DNA of 64,000 nt, from contig NW_020194594.1 of NCBI RefSeq assembly GCF_002865645.1, forward strand, positions 806,001 through 870,000. The letters run 5' to 3'. Positions 1-12,238 of the stretch are shown here, piece by piece (the stretch's first letter is position 1; each line of letters starts with the position of its first letter). Below the pieces are notes generated by a model. The model was not told the origin of the DNA. It searched no databases and saw only the letters and a list, made by a program, of their open reading frames with translations. The stretch comes from Hyaloscypha bicolor E. Taxonomy: Eukaryota > Ascomycota > Leotiomycetes > Helotiales > Hyaloscyphaceae. A program made the translations under genes and the position numbers.

Positions 1-3000
1 ATTATATAAGAAAATATAAATACTTTATTTTCTAGTAACTAGCTTAAATTAATTTCTATTATATTTATATAATATAGCTCTAAAAAAGAAACTTTCTTTA
101 GAAGTTCTTATTTTCCTGCTTTATATTTTAAATAACTTACTTATAATAAGTACTATTAGCTTAGCTATTAAGACTTACTTTATATATTTTATTTTAGACT
201 TTAAATAATTTCTAGATATATAACCGAATCTATTATAATTATAGTATTTAAGATCTAAGGATCTAAGCTTTAGAATAATAGACTTATTTATTACTAGAAT
301 TTTGGGAACGGGCTTTATATAAAGAATACTTCCTAAGCTTAGCTTATTTATATCTTTATTAGCTTTTTTAGATATCTAGTTTTTCTTTTTATAATAAGCT
401 CGGATTTACTAGTTATTTATAATATAGTATTATATAAACTCTATAATATAAATAGCCGAGTTATTATAGTATATAGCTATAGCTTCTTAGAATTTCTAGA
501 TAAGTTTATTATTTAGGTTATTCTTAAGATCTTATAGATTAATATTTCTATCTATTATATATTTTAGGAATAGAGTATAGAATTCCTAAAAAGTCTAGCC
601 TTTCTTTATAAATAGTTTCTTAAAGGCTTATTAAATATTTTATTTCTTATTTGAGTTATTATATAACTTTTTTAGATAAGTATATAGTTTTCTAATAGTT
701 TTATATATATATTAATTATCCTAATTTAGGTAAAAAGAGATTAGTATAAGAATATAGCTACTTATATAGCTAGAAATATAAATAATCTTAAGATTCTTTA
801 TTTAGTAAGTATTAGAATTATTATAAAGCTTATTTTTAATCTAAACTAACTAATTATTAAAGGTAATACTATTTTTAGTTATATTTTTAAAAATAAAAGA
901 ATTAGAGAGTTTAACTAAATATTTATTTTCTAGAATAAGGAAACTAGTTATTCTTATAAGCTATATAATAAGCTTTTTAATAATAGCTTAATTTTTTTAT
1001 AGAACTTACTTGATTTCTTTTAGCTAATTATAATAATTCTTATTATAAGTAAGAATATTATATATCTTTAAAATTAGCTTAATAATTTTCTTATATAAAG
1101 TCTCTAGGTTCCGGAATAATTCTCAGAAATCTGCCTTTAATAAGGCAGGTCTCTTTTCTTTTTTGGTTCTCTAAAAAAGAATATCTTTCTTATTATAAGT
1201 ATTAATAGGATATTTAGATTTCTTAGGAGACTTAATAAGAGGCTCTAGTTTACCTTCTAGTAATATACTAGTAATATCTTATATTATAGCTTTTTCAAAC
1301 TTGCCTAGTTATTCCGGAACTTGCTTTTTTATAGATCTTTATTTAGTAATAAGATTACTAGCCTATTTGCTTACTTGGCCGGTCTAGGGCTTTCTTACCT
1401 AGTTATTCCAGGGCTTTCTTTTATTCTAATATTAGTTAACTAGCATAAAAGTAGCTATAGTATATTATATTTATATTTATTAAAAACTAATTAGATAATA
1501 TGAGAGGGAAACTATAATAAGACAAAAACCCATATAAAGTATACTAGAGCGCAAAACGTAACTTAATAGCAAAATAACAAATTAAAAGCGTAAATAGTAA
1601 AGCATAAATAGTATATAGTATATAAAAGCTTAATTAATTAAATACTTATAAGGGATTATTCTCTAAGTCTATAGAAAAACCAGCTCTCTTATGTGACCTA
1701 AATCTCAAAACCGCTAAAACAATATGATTTTTGAAGAGTATGGCCTGCCGTATTATAATAGGTATTATTTGAATTCTTTATAAGATTAAGAAGTAAGAGA
1801 GCTTTGAATTATATTATAAGTATAAGATCTAGAACCTAAAAAATATAATTAGACTATTTCTATTTTAATAATTTAAAGCTAAAAAGAAAAGAGGATCTTA
1901 AAAAAGCCTCAAATCTAAATAATTATAAGCTATATACGGGCCTATATATTAGCTTAAGCTCGGAATTATATATAATAATTAGATAATTATAAATATTTTA
2001 TTTAGATACTAAATGCTTTACTAGCTCTAGTCTAATTCTTACTAGTATTATATATTATAATAACTATAATAATAATAGTAATAGTAATAGAAGTATTAGT
2101 AATAATAGTAGTAATTAAGAAATATATATAATAATTAATTTAATATATTAATTTCTTATAATATTATTCTTAATAAATATATTAATATTAAAATTAATAA
2201 AGTTTTTATTAATTAACTTTTCTATTTTATACTAGAATAATCTAATATTAAAATAATTTAGAATATTTATTTTATTAGTTTATTATCCTGAATTTTTAGG
2301 GCTTAGCTCTTTTTAGTATATATATATAGTTTATAATAAAAAGAATTCGAGAGTTATTAAAGTTTATAAATATTTTATTTATAATAAGAAATTTAGAATA
2401 TAAAATATCGAGTTTTCTAGAAAAGTTCTAAAGCTTAAAGAAGTTTAATTTAATAGTAAAATCGAAATAGAAGCTAAAAAAAAAGCTTATAGGGCTTTAG
2501 GGATATATAGTTCTAAAGAAGAAATTATAGTAATATATAAATAAAGTTATAAATACTAAAAAGATAATCTTAATACTAATTAAAGTTAATTTTAAAAAAT
2601 AATAGAATTAAATAACTAACTATTTATTAATTAGTAAAAGCTAGTTATCTTTTTTCTTAAGTTACTAAATATTTTAAATTATAGAATTAATAAATAGTTC
2701 TCTCTTAATATAAACTAGATTACTATTATTAAGGGCTATTAGATATCTTATTTAATATAAATATCTATTTCTAATCTATATATATATAAACTAATTAGTA
2801 TTAATTTACTAATAATATATAATATCTAAATATACTAAGCCTAATTAGTATTTATATCTAGTATATCCCGTTTTTTTTATATCTTATTACTTATATATAA
2901 GAAATCCTATTACTATAAATTCTAGAAAACCGGTTATATTAATAATAAGAAATAATAATAAAGAAATAATTAAAATTTAAAAACTTATAATATAATATAA

Positions 3001-3300
3001 ATTATTAAATTAGAAAAATAATTATTATTATAAAAATAATATTTAATAACTAGAATTAAACTTATATAACTAATAAAATATAAATAAAGGAAATTAATAA
3101 AAGTAAATATAAGACTTTACTTAATTTTCACTTAATTATAATATCTTTTCTCTTAGCCTTCTTTTATATTATTTTTCTTTATTAGTAAAAAAGAATATTG
3201 CTATATTATAATAAAAACTTGAAAGAGCCTTAGCTAGTAATCGCGTTATCAAACCACTGAAATCATAATTAGTTAGCATATTTATCTTATAATAAGATAT
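1..3300. mobile_element. AT-rich, RIP-degraded retroelement block (gag relic on minus strand)
   Basis: The block is extremely AT-rich, dominated by TA steps, and has stop codons in all frames, as expected of repeat DNA mutated by RIP (C-to-T on both strands). On the minus strand around 205-246 a CCHC zinc-knuckle spacing (x2-x4-x4) survives with Tyr at all four metal positions, which points to the gag of an LTR retrotransposon read right to left. Scattered GC-richer islands near 1100-1160 and 1300-1400 are less mutated remnants. No intact gene is visible. That the whole block is one element is inference. Confidence 0.75.
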
Positions 3301-3324
3301 TAATGTAATATAAAAGGAGATACC

Positions 3325-5078
3325 TTAGGTTAAGGCGGATAGTATATAAGACAATGAGGAAAGTTTCAAAAGCAAGGCGATAACAAATTTTAAGAGTTCG
3401 GTAGTTCTTACATCATTGTTACCGGACTTAACAGCTTGCCACACCAGACCCCCAGAAAAGTAAAAAAGCCGTAATTGAATCGCATCAGCTGCCCAGCCTA
3501 ACGCAGTGAGTGCCCCAGGACCCCACGAATCACTTGGATCCCAAAGTGGCGAGTGAGTTAGGTTCCCTGTCGGAAACCATAGTCTGTCGGTTGTACAGTT
3601 ATACTCATAGATTCCTTTATCTTTTCCGATGTAGTATGTTCGTAACTCGCCAGGAGTAGCCACAGCCGCAAGAGACACCGTAGGGCCCCGCCAGCTAGTT
3701 ATGTTTGAGCTCGTGGCTGCGGGAATAGCTAGGAGATCGATCAATACCCAGTGGATTCTAGAACCAGAAAATTACCTACGAGACAGCCAGTTGTCTGAGG
3801 TTGAGAACTGGGTAACGAACAAAGATTCCGTTGTCGTATCAATATAGAACAAGTTCATGCTTGGATCGGGGCCCATATTCGAGATAGCCAGCGGCGTGCC
3901 CTCGATGGCCTTCGCGCTCAAAGCTAGACCTGCGGTCCATGTTCCATACTCGCTATAAAGCTCATGGATATCTAAGCTTGGGTCTTGGTAGTAAACCCTC
4001 CAATTCCCTGAAACCTGAAAATAAAGTGCGGCGAGTGAGGTTGATTGATGCGCTCCTGTACCAGTTGATATGATATCGTTGGTACCGAGAGTCAGGTTCG
4101 TAGAGATGGGGGCACAATGGAGATATGCTTCGACAATGTTGTTCGAGTTCTCGAGGTAATAGACATTCAACTATAATCTGTCAGTTTCGCAACATCATAT
4201 AGCAACGAACTAAGTTTTCACAGTCTGAAATGGAATGAACCTACATGGCTATCGCCACCAGCCTCCTGATAAGAAGTTGCAGCTAGAGGGGTTCCATCCC
4301 TTGCTGGTATCGTCAGAGGAAGCTTTTTTGGACGGCTAAAGCCCTTCGTCTCCTCGTCAGCCTTGCCTGCCCAAATTATATACCACACATCTATGCCTTG
4401 CTGATAGAATATGTATGTAAAGGCGCTAGAGCCGCTGGTGGTAGTTTGAATATTGGTTGAGGTTATCGCACCGGGAGTACCTGATGGTGAAGGCACGGCG
4501 CTGGTTGTCGAAGTTGTAGCACTTCCAGTTGAAGTCGATGCAGCGCTTTTCGAGTTATTCTTCGCAGCTAAAGACCCACCAACTCCACCTCCAACAGCGC
4601 CAGCAACCAAAAGTAGTATAATTATTAGTACTAGAACCAGCACCGTTCTAGTCATACCACAATAATTTCGGTGTTTGTTCGAAGGCGCACCAACCTGTGA
4701 GTTTTCGGCTTCGGGAGTTTGTCCAGTATATGATAAACCCCGAAATGGGCTTACACTGACGTAAGCGGATTCTCGAGAACCTTGAGCCATAGGCTTGGGA
4801 GCAAATGCTTCCTGGGATATTCCACTCATAGGTGGAGAGTTCTCACTCAGAGGAGGCGAATTTCCGCCCAGAGGAGGTGAGTTACCGTACTGCGGCGGCA
4901 CACTCTCTGGAGATGCATTAAGTCCCCTCTCCCTACTCTCGGTCGAGTTGGTGTTGTACATGGGACCGGCGTGAGAAATGTGCGTCGGATATTGCTCCTC
5001 GAAGTTCTGCAATACATCCCAGCATTAAACCCATGATCTCGTCCGGGGATCTCCATAACTTACTGTCTTAGACATCAT
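3325..5078 (-). CDS. Membrane-anchored fucose-specific-lectin-like beta-propeller protein
   Basis: Four exons fit: 5064-5078, 4245-5006, 3780-4170 and 3325-3716, with GT-AG introns of 57, 74 and 63 bp, giving 519 aa. The start is the tiny first exon, which reads MMSKT and joins in frame to NFEEQYPT. Residues 1-115 are polar and Pro/Ser-rich with an NSPPL-type repeat. A hydrophobic helix follows (about 120-145, TVLVLVLIIILLLV), then a Ser/Thr stalk, then a propeller with repeated aromatic strands such as NWRVYYQDP, LRTYYIGKDKG and LRLFYFSGG, and turn motifs like GTWTAGLAL. This resembles fungal fucose-specific lectins. The topology suggests a type II membrane protein with an extracytoplasmic lectin head. 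The last about 30 residues run into the AT-rich block, so the C-terminus may be altered. Sugar specificity is unproven. Confidence 0.72.
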
Positions 5079-6230
5079 AATATATGAACTAATCTCCAAT
5101 GAATAATAACAGACCGTGTTAAGAATATGTTTTTGGCAAGGTTTCGGGTCTGTCTTACGATACAGCTAGTGCAGAGACATTTTCAGCATTGAGTGGGGAC
5201 TTCTCCGCTTTGTAACTCCGAAGGCACACCACTTCAAACCTCTCAGCTGCTCAAAAAGAGATTTAGGGTTTTGATTGGGACTGACTTCAGCGGTTTCGGG
5301 ATACTTTTCAGACCCCAAGACACATGCACCATCATGTACGTCTGCATCTGCTGAACGTCTGAAGGATTCTTGGCTTCAAAGAAGGGCCTCTATTGGATAA
5401 ATGAGACATGAGATGGATCTTAACCGAATTGAAGCTGAATGTTCCGGAGTTTTAAGCCTAACCTGAAGGATTTCCATCATTGAGCGGGTGAGGCTGTGAG
5501 CCGCCAAGCAGCCTTCATTCACCCACTGTGCAATTATATCAGTTCCTCATAGCCCAATTTAACTCACTCTAGCCTTTAGATGTTCTACAAATTGAACAAC
5601 ATTCGAAAAAGCCATTGAAATCAATTGGGATTTTCCTGCCAATGGTATCCGTAAAGGTGGGCAGAATTACGGAACTCTTAGCCGTAAAGCACATCAGCAA
5701 TGGCATCGGGCCGACAGGGCTAATGGCGCGCGACGCAAATGCAAAGAAACAAGTAGTGGCATGCACCCTCGTGTCGATGATCATCCCACACCCACGGCTG
5801 CTTACCCTATCGGTATGGAACTGTTGTACAAAGCTTTGTTGCCAATTGTATTTTGTGTCTCACGAGTTGCGCTTGTACTAAGCGAACCCTCTCCCCTCCC
5901 CCCGCCCCCACCCTATTTCAGTCTCGAGTCTGCAGGAAGTTTTGGTTTCGGTTTGTTGCACAGAATGCCACCACACCACCCTATGCGTATTCGACCAACT
6001 CTAAGGCTTACGCGCCACCCAGTTACCGGATTGGCCTCTGACTGTCACGTATTTAGATAGCTGGTGTTTGTATTTGCCCCCGACGAGAAACTGAGCTGCG
6101 CCTTAATCCTCCTGCTTTCGGCCCACGTTCATTTGCCTGAATCTTGAAAGTGACCTCCAGCGTCACCTCATCACCCCAAATTTCTGACTGTCATTTCTCT
6201 CGTCCTTCGTAACTTTTCGAAGCTTACTAA
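5079..6230. other. Intergenic, no convincing gene
   Basis: GC-normal DNA upstream of the lectin-like gene. It contains only short overlapping open frames on both strands (about 60-100 codons, 5569-6060), without splice-compatible extensions or recognisable motifs. There is a short C-rich run at 5890-5912. It ends abruptly at the AT-rich block near 6230. Confidence 0.5.
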
Positions 6231-8836
6231 AATTATATAAAAATATACTTTCTTAATTTTTAATTTCTTTAATAAAATTATTTCTAATTAAAAAATAATA
6301 TTTATTAGCTAGTTCTAATTTGCTTTTCATTACTATTTGATATATAAATAGTATTTAAATATAGCTTATTATCCTTAAATAAATAGTTAGATAAAAAGGC
6401 AAAACTAGGCCTTAGAATATTATCTGAAATATTATTATAATATTTAAAAAAAATAACTGATTTAAATTTTTTTTTTTATAGAATTTATATAAAATAACTT
6501 AAAATATTAGGTTTTATAAAATATATCTTTCTATATATATTATAGATATTATCTTTAATTTTTATAAAATCCTAAGAATAAAATTATAAAAAAAATATTA
6601 GTTATATATAAAAGGCTAGAAATTCTTAAAATAAAATAAATAAAAACTTAAGGATTTATAGTATTATATATAAAATAACCGGGAAACCTATTATAATAAA
6701 TACTAGTTAATTAAATATTATTTTAAAGAAGCCTAAATAATATTATTAATAAGAAATATTAAATTTAAAATAAAAAAGCTTAAGCTAAAATTTATAGATT
6801 TATTTAAGATTCTTAAATATATTAGTAATTTAGTATATAAGTTAGAACTACTAAATATATATAATAAAAAGAATTAAAAGCTATATTTATATATATTTTT
6901 AGAGAACTTCTAGAATTAGTAAATAATAATAAAAAAATATAAATAGAAAATAGAAGCTATTATTAATTATTAATAAGATAATAGAAATAAGAAACAATAG
7001 TATTTAATTAAATAGAAAGCCTGGCCTAAAAATTGTAATATCTAGTTATTTGCTTTTTCTAATTTTAAAAATTTCAAGAAACTTCTAAAAATATATAATT
7101 AAAACTATAGCTTAAAATTCGAAACTATTATTTAATAATTTCTTAAAATTAAAAAGAATTCTGAATTATTAAGAAAAAACCTATTTAAAAGAAAGAAAGA
7201 ACCTAAATAACTAAAAAAAAGAGCCCGGAATAATAATAGAAATTTTTTTTTCCTGAAATTCTTTTATTTATAAAGAATTTCTAGAATTTTATTAAGGCTT
7301 ATAAAAATTATATTTAAATTATTAGAAAAGGATTTAGAATTAAAAAAGATTTATTATAAATAAAACTAGCTATAAATATCTTAAATAAATAAATTCTTAA
7401 TTCCCAAAATAAAAATACTAAATATTAGCCCTATTTAGGACTTAATAAAGAATTAGATAATATTTTCCGAAATCTGTTTATTTTTTAATAGAATATAATT
7501 ATATTATAATAATATTAATATTAAGAATAATAAGAAAAGCAAATAAGAAACTTATAATAATTATATATATTTTATAGAAAGCCCGAATTTCTAAAATTAA
7601 ATCCCGAATAATTATAAGTATTAATAATAAATTACATAAAAATCTTAATAATAATCTTAGTAATAAACTTAATACCTTAAAAGTAAACTTTATAATATTT
7701 CTTTAAAGAATTAGTAAATATTTAAATATATTAGAAAAAACTGATTTTTAGAATATTAATCTAAATATTATTTTTATTAGCTTTATTAAATGAGAAATAG
7801 AATTCCGAAGCTTAATAAACTTTTTCTAGTTTTTGAAAACCTAATTGTTAGGCTTATTATTAATAGTATAATACTATTTAGGATATTTTTTAAGGAATTT
7901 CTTAAAAGTTATAATAATATTTTTTAGAACTAGTAAATCTCTAATAAATAATAAGAAATCTGGAATTATATTAGCTTTAATAAATATTAAAACTAAAGAA
8001 TTTACTAAGATATAAGATTTAGAATCTTTATTATAATAGTTATAGTTCTTTTTACTAGATATTATAATATATAAGATAAATAAATTAATAAATAAATAAA
8101 TACTTAAAATATTTCAAATATTTACTAGTAATAAGAAAAAAGACTATAAAGTTATTTTTATATTTATAATTATATTAATAAATAGTAAAACCAGAAGATA
8201 TTATAGAATTAATTAAAAAAAAAATATAAAAAAAATAAAAGAAGAAACTAAAAAATAATAATAAAAGAAGTTATATATATAATTATTAGAAAGAAAAAGA
8301 ATATATAATAATATAAAAAAGTTCTTTTATAAAAATAAAAAATTATTTGAATTAACTATTAGTTTTTATATTAGTTCTAATTAGAAATTAGTATAATTAA
8401 TTAATATATACTTTTAGGAACCTATAAATAATCTCTAGAACTTTAGAAATATTTATATGAATTTCTTATATAAATATTTTATTAAATTCTTTCTATAAAG
8501 CTATTTAAATTATTCTAATATAAGATCTAATAAATAGTATTAATTTTATAAAATAATATTTTAATATTTTAAATTAAGCTAATTAGAATATTTAGTTTTT
8601 AAATAAAATCGCAATTACTATCTAGCCTTTATATCTAGAATATAATTACTATTTGTTTTTATTTATTTAACCCTAATCTAATTAGACGATTTTTATATTT
8701 ATTATTTAGATTATATTAGTAAAACTATTTCTTAAGATACTAGAAGTTTACTTTAATTAATTAAATAATTAATTAAATATTTTATTAGAATAAATTAATA
8801 AATCTTAGAAATAAGATTTTCGAAAAGAAATATAGT

Positions 8837-9130
8837 TATAATATATATAGGGTTATATATAACTTAATAATATATAATAAATTTCGGATAATACAAATAT
8901 TAATTTGAGAAATTAATAGCTTTTTAATATTATAATTATATTACTATTTATATTATAGGCTTTAGGCTCATTAATTACTAAATATATATTATTAAAAGCT
9001 TTTATTTAAAAGAGGTTTTTTTAGATCTTATAAAAGAAATAGAGATTAGTTTATACTAAATTTAATATTATAGTTTTATAATTTACTAATTTATTCTATT
9101 ATCTTATTACTTACTAATAAATATCTTATA
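8837..9130. repeat. Heavily mutated LTR copy A
   Basis: This aligns over its full length with 61771-62068. The differences are almost all C-to-T or G-to-A: copy A has TATA-rich sequence where copy B keeps GC bases, for example ATATATAG against ATGTGCAG near the left end. Both end in the same block, ending TTACTAATAAATA-C/T-CTTATA. This copy is the more strongly mutated of the two. Confidence 0.75.
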
Positions 9131-9154
9131 TTAGAAAACTATTTTAGAAATATA

Positions 9155-9320
9155 TATTTCTTTATTTATTAAAATATTATTATATTAGTAGCTATATATA
9201 AATATTATTATATTAGTAGTTATATATAAATATTTCTAATTAGAATTATATTCCGGCCAAATTAGAGATATTTATATATAGCTATTAATATAATAATGTT
9301 TTAGTAAATAAAGAAATAGT
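9155..9320. repeat. Long AT-rich inverted repeat (hairpin)
   Basis: The left arm (about 9155-9245) holds two similar tandem segments that include TAGTAGCTATATATAAATA. It is matched in reverse complement by the right arm (about 9258-9318), which includes TATTTATATATAGCTATTAA. The loop contains ATTCCGGCC. It could be a foldback or MITE remnant. It lies 25 bp right of the LTR copy. Confidence 0.55.
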
Positions 9321-10885
9321 TTTTATATCTGAAATATATATAAAACAGGTTTTAAAAAATATAATTAAAGCCTATAAAAAGAAAAGGCTATATTTATATT
9401 ATAATAATACTAGTTATTAAATATAAAATTATATATATTTAATACTAATTAAATTAAGAGTTAATTCTAGAAGTTATATAATAAAAATTAGTATTTTAAA
9501 ACTATATTAAATTAATGAAATTCTAGAGGAATTTAATTCTAATAACTTTAAAAACAAATAGGCCTCTAGCTCTATAAGAAAGAAAGTAATATAATAAATT
9601 AAACCCGTAATTTAAACTAGGTTATATAACTTTTATTATTATAGCTATAGAAATATATAGTATAACAGCTAGTATTATATAATTGGTTTTAGCTAAGGTT
9701 CCAAGCTATAGTTCAAACCAAGCTCGCTTCCAAAGCTCGGCGTTTCAGTGGTCTTGGCCATACCTACTTATCCACTGCCACACCTCACTCTTTCCTCCTT
9801 AGCTTTAAATTCTCAAGATATAGGAAATTATTAATCTTTGAGCCTCGTTCTATTACTCTATTCCTGCCATTACATATAGCTTATATATATTTAGCTTATA
9901 TAAGAGCAAGACTCTTTTTTTCTTTAGTTATTTCTTCTTATATTAAAACTACTAGTTTTCTTTATATAAAGGCCTGGCCTATAATAAGTAAACTAAAACT
10001 AATTATTAGCTCTTTTTATTTAAGTTAATGAACTAAATCTAATTATTATCTTTTCTTATTTTAAATTAGTAAACTATAATTAATTCTTTTTATAATAAAA
10101 GAAAATTATTTCTTTTACTTTTATTAGTTATTAAGAAAATATTATTTATTCTAGCTATAAGCTAAATTATTAAAAAAAAATTAATATATTAATAGAAAAT
10201 CGATATATTAGAGATTAATAATTTATAGAATAATTAGCTATAAGAGAGTGAAGTCTGATAGTAGAGAAGAAAGTATTTAAAGTAAGGGTTTTTATTTCTA
10301 TTACCTATTGGCAATATTAATAATACCGAGCCCGCTTTCTCTAATATATTATAAATCAGCTAAGAAATCAAAAGTAATCAAAATAACGATATATTAGTAA
10401 GCTTGGTAAGCTCAGCGAATTACAAATGAGAGTGGAGAACCCTAAATTAGTGGTTGAACCTGGTGCTGGAAGGACTGGTAAGCTAGCTATAGCAGCATAC
10501 CAATTTCAATACAGACTCCGAGGTCAGCTCGATTGTAGAGGACGGGGGCATTATCTGCTCCAGTTGAGGCCCAGATTCTGAGGTTAACTAGGTTGTGGAG
10601 GGCGCCGGTTCTTTCTTATTTTGAGTCGGCAGAACGGTACCGACTGTCGTTCTTCTTTCTTTTGAATTCGGAAGAATACTGAACGTTAGGAGCGGTAATT
10701 TGTCTTTACTCCCTAAGAATATAGTGCCCTAGTCCTTTATTAGGAGTATTAATATTGCCTCTGCAGGCGAGTCGAGTGAGCTTAGTATTATGTAACGGCA
10801 AGATCAATACAATGGTCGAAGGCTCAAAGTTCAGAGAGAATCTCATGTATTGAAAATACTAGGCTAGAGAGTAAAGGAGGGAGGA

Positions 10886-11464
10886 ATGCCTCGATCTTTA
10901 GTAGAGCTTTGCCCAGACCTCTGGCTTAGTTCCCCTGTTTCACACCTGTTTCCTGATTCCTATCCCGGCGGATCATACCGTGACGCCAGCCGTCACACCA
11001 AGGGCGCGATTGGGCAACCGCTCGGATTGGCGAACGAGGGTTATCAGAGCGGCTCGAAGGACACCCAGCAGCCCCCTCAAGAGCCACTTGCCCAGAGCCC
11101 TAGACTGTCTCTTACTACCAAATTCGCAAACTTAACGCCAGAAGAAGAAATATGGAACGACGCGTACGACGAACTCAAAAGAGACCCGGACACAACGGAG
11201 CTTAGTAATAAATATAATATATTACCCCTAAATGCTGCTTACTGCTATACCCCACTCACGTCGATGAGGAAGTTGCGACAAGGAGTTTCTATAAAGGATG
11301 CCATTGCTATTAGTCTAGCCAATCAGATACCTCGCGAACTCCGTGAACCCCCATGTTTTAGCGGTACGCCCTGCGTACAAAGCCTTGTAGGCTGGTAGAG
11401 AGATTCAAGAACGTCTTGGTAAATCCCACGAACGTCTCGGAGCGGCGGGTGACATCTTAGAATA
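10886..11464 (+). pseudogene. Broken N-terminal fragment of a NACHT/NLR-like protein
   Basis: An open frame at 10886-11398 encodes 170 aa. After a Pro/Gln-rich leader comes TPEEEIWNDAYDELKRD, which resembles the start of the fungal NACHT-NTPase N-terminal domain (typically LWxxAYDxLK). After the stop at 11396, the next frame continues from 11400 with EIQERLGKSHERLGAAGDIL and then a TAG, as if the coding sequence were frameshifted. No NACHT, WD or ankyrin part follows; a tandem duplication begins instead at 11550. This is either an NLR relic or a spliced short protein. The family assignment rests on a short motif. Confidence 0.4.
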
Positions 11465-11549
11465 GGTCTTGTTCTGGTTATGCCGCCCTACCCATAATCA
11501 AATGATTCAAATGCATACTTATCTCTCTGTATCCGGACCACTCATGATC

Positions 11550-11895
11550 GACAACGTGGCAAGCCATGGCTCTGCATCGAACAGTGACAGCCAATTGCCA
11601 AATAGAGCGTATTGCGATACGATAAATCATTTGATAATCCGGCGCTTTCTATTACGATAAGCAATGCCTTCTATGCATAACCCGCAGAGCTGAAAGCTGA
11701 AAAGGTTGCACAGAATTGCAACTTATTGACAACGTGGCAAGCCATGGCATTGCGTCGAATAGTGACAGCCAATTACCAAATAGAGCGTGTCGCGATACGA
11801 TAAATCATTTGATATCCGGGCGCTTTCTAATCCGATAAGCAATGCCTTCTATGCATAACCCACAAAGCTGAAAGCTGAAAAGGTGGCAAAGAATT
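11550..11895. repeat. 178-bp tandem duplication
   Basis: Two copies, 11550-11717 and 11728-11895, share almost all bases. Both start GACAACGTGGCAAGCCATGG, contain CGATACGATAAATCATTTGATA and AAGCAATGCCTTCTATGCAT, and end in AAAGCTGAAAAGGT-G/T-GCA. Differences are scattered transitions and a single-base shift. The pair sits between the NLR-like relic and the start of the large orphan gene. No coding function is visible. Confidence 0.85.
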
Positions 11896-12238
11896 AGGAC
11901 TCAACCTATAAACTAATCAAAATCCATAAGCCGAAAGAACCCATACGCCATGAATAGTATTATTATCCAATGCCATTTGATTGGCTTTGGAAGCTACGAG
12001 GGAGGAAGAAATCATATTACTCCGTAAGGACCTTAACTCCTTCAGTTCGCTATTATTGAGCACGACTGGCAGAGATAAGTGTTCGACCGCAGGCCCTCCT
12101 TCGATCGTTTCTCCTACTCTTTCTTCGCCTGAAGAATTTGACAAATATTTCTGTCTTTCCGGACTCTCAGCATTCTCTGGGCCTGTTTTGCCCCCCTGTT
12201 CTTTGTCATTCTCGTTCATAAGGTTGGCACTCGACAAT

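Larger units (their letters stand above)
6231..9660. mobile_element. RIP-degraded repeat block containing an LTR relic
   Basis: AT-rich, TA-rich DNA with no usable reading frame. It includes an LTR-like copy (8837-9130) shared with 61771-62068 and a long AT hairpin (9155-9320). Flanking parts are too mutated to assign to gag or pol by eye. From 9660 to 10440 the composition is mixed, with GC-normal patches such as 9700-9800 between AT-rich stretches, and no gene is seen there. Confidence 0.75.

Noticed and set aside
5569..6060. Overlapping short frames on both strands
   Set aside because: No motif, splice continuity or codon bias distinguishes either strand.
11917..12237. Minus-strand frame of 106 codons overlapping the start of the orphan gene
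   Set aside because: It has a reasonable composition but begins with TTG and overlaps the orphan's upstream region. It could be part of a divergent gene but nothing supports it.
11981..12238. Earlier start for the orphan protein (965 aa)
   Set aside because: The additional residues look like the antisense of another frame, and the ATG at 12239 begins a more protein-like sequence.
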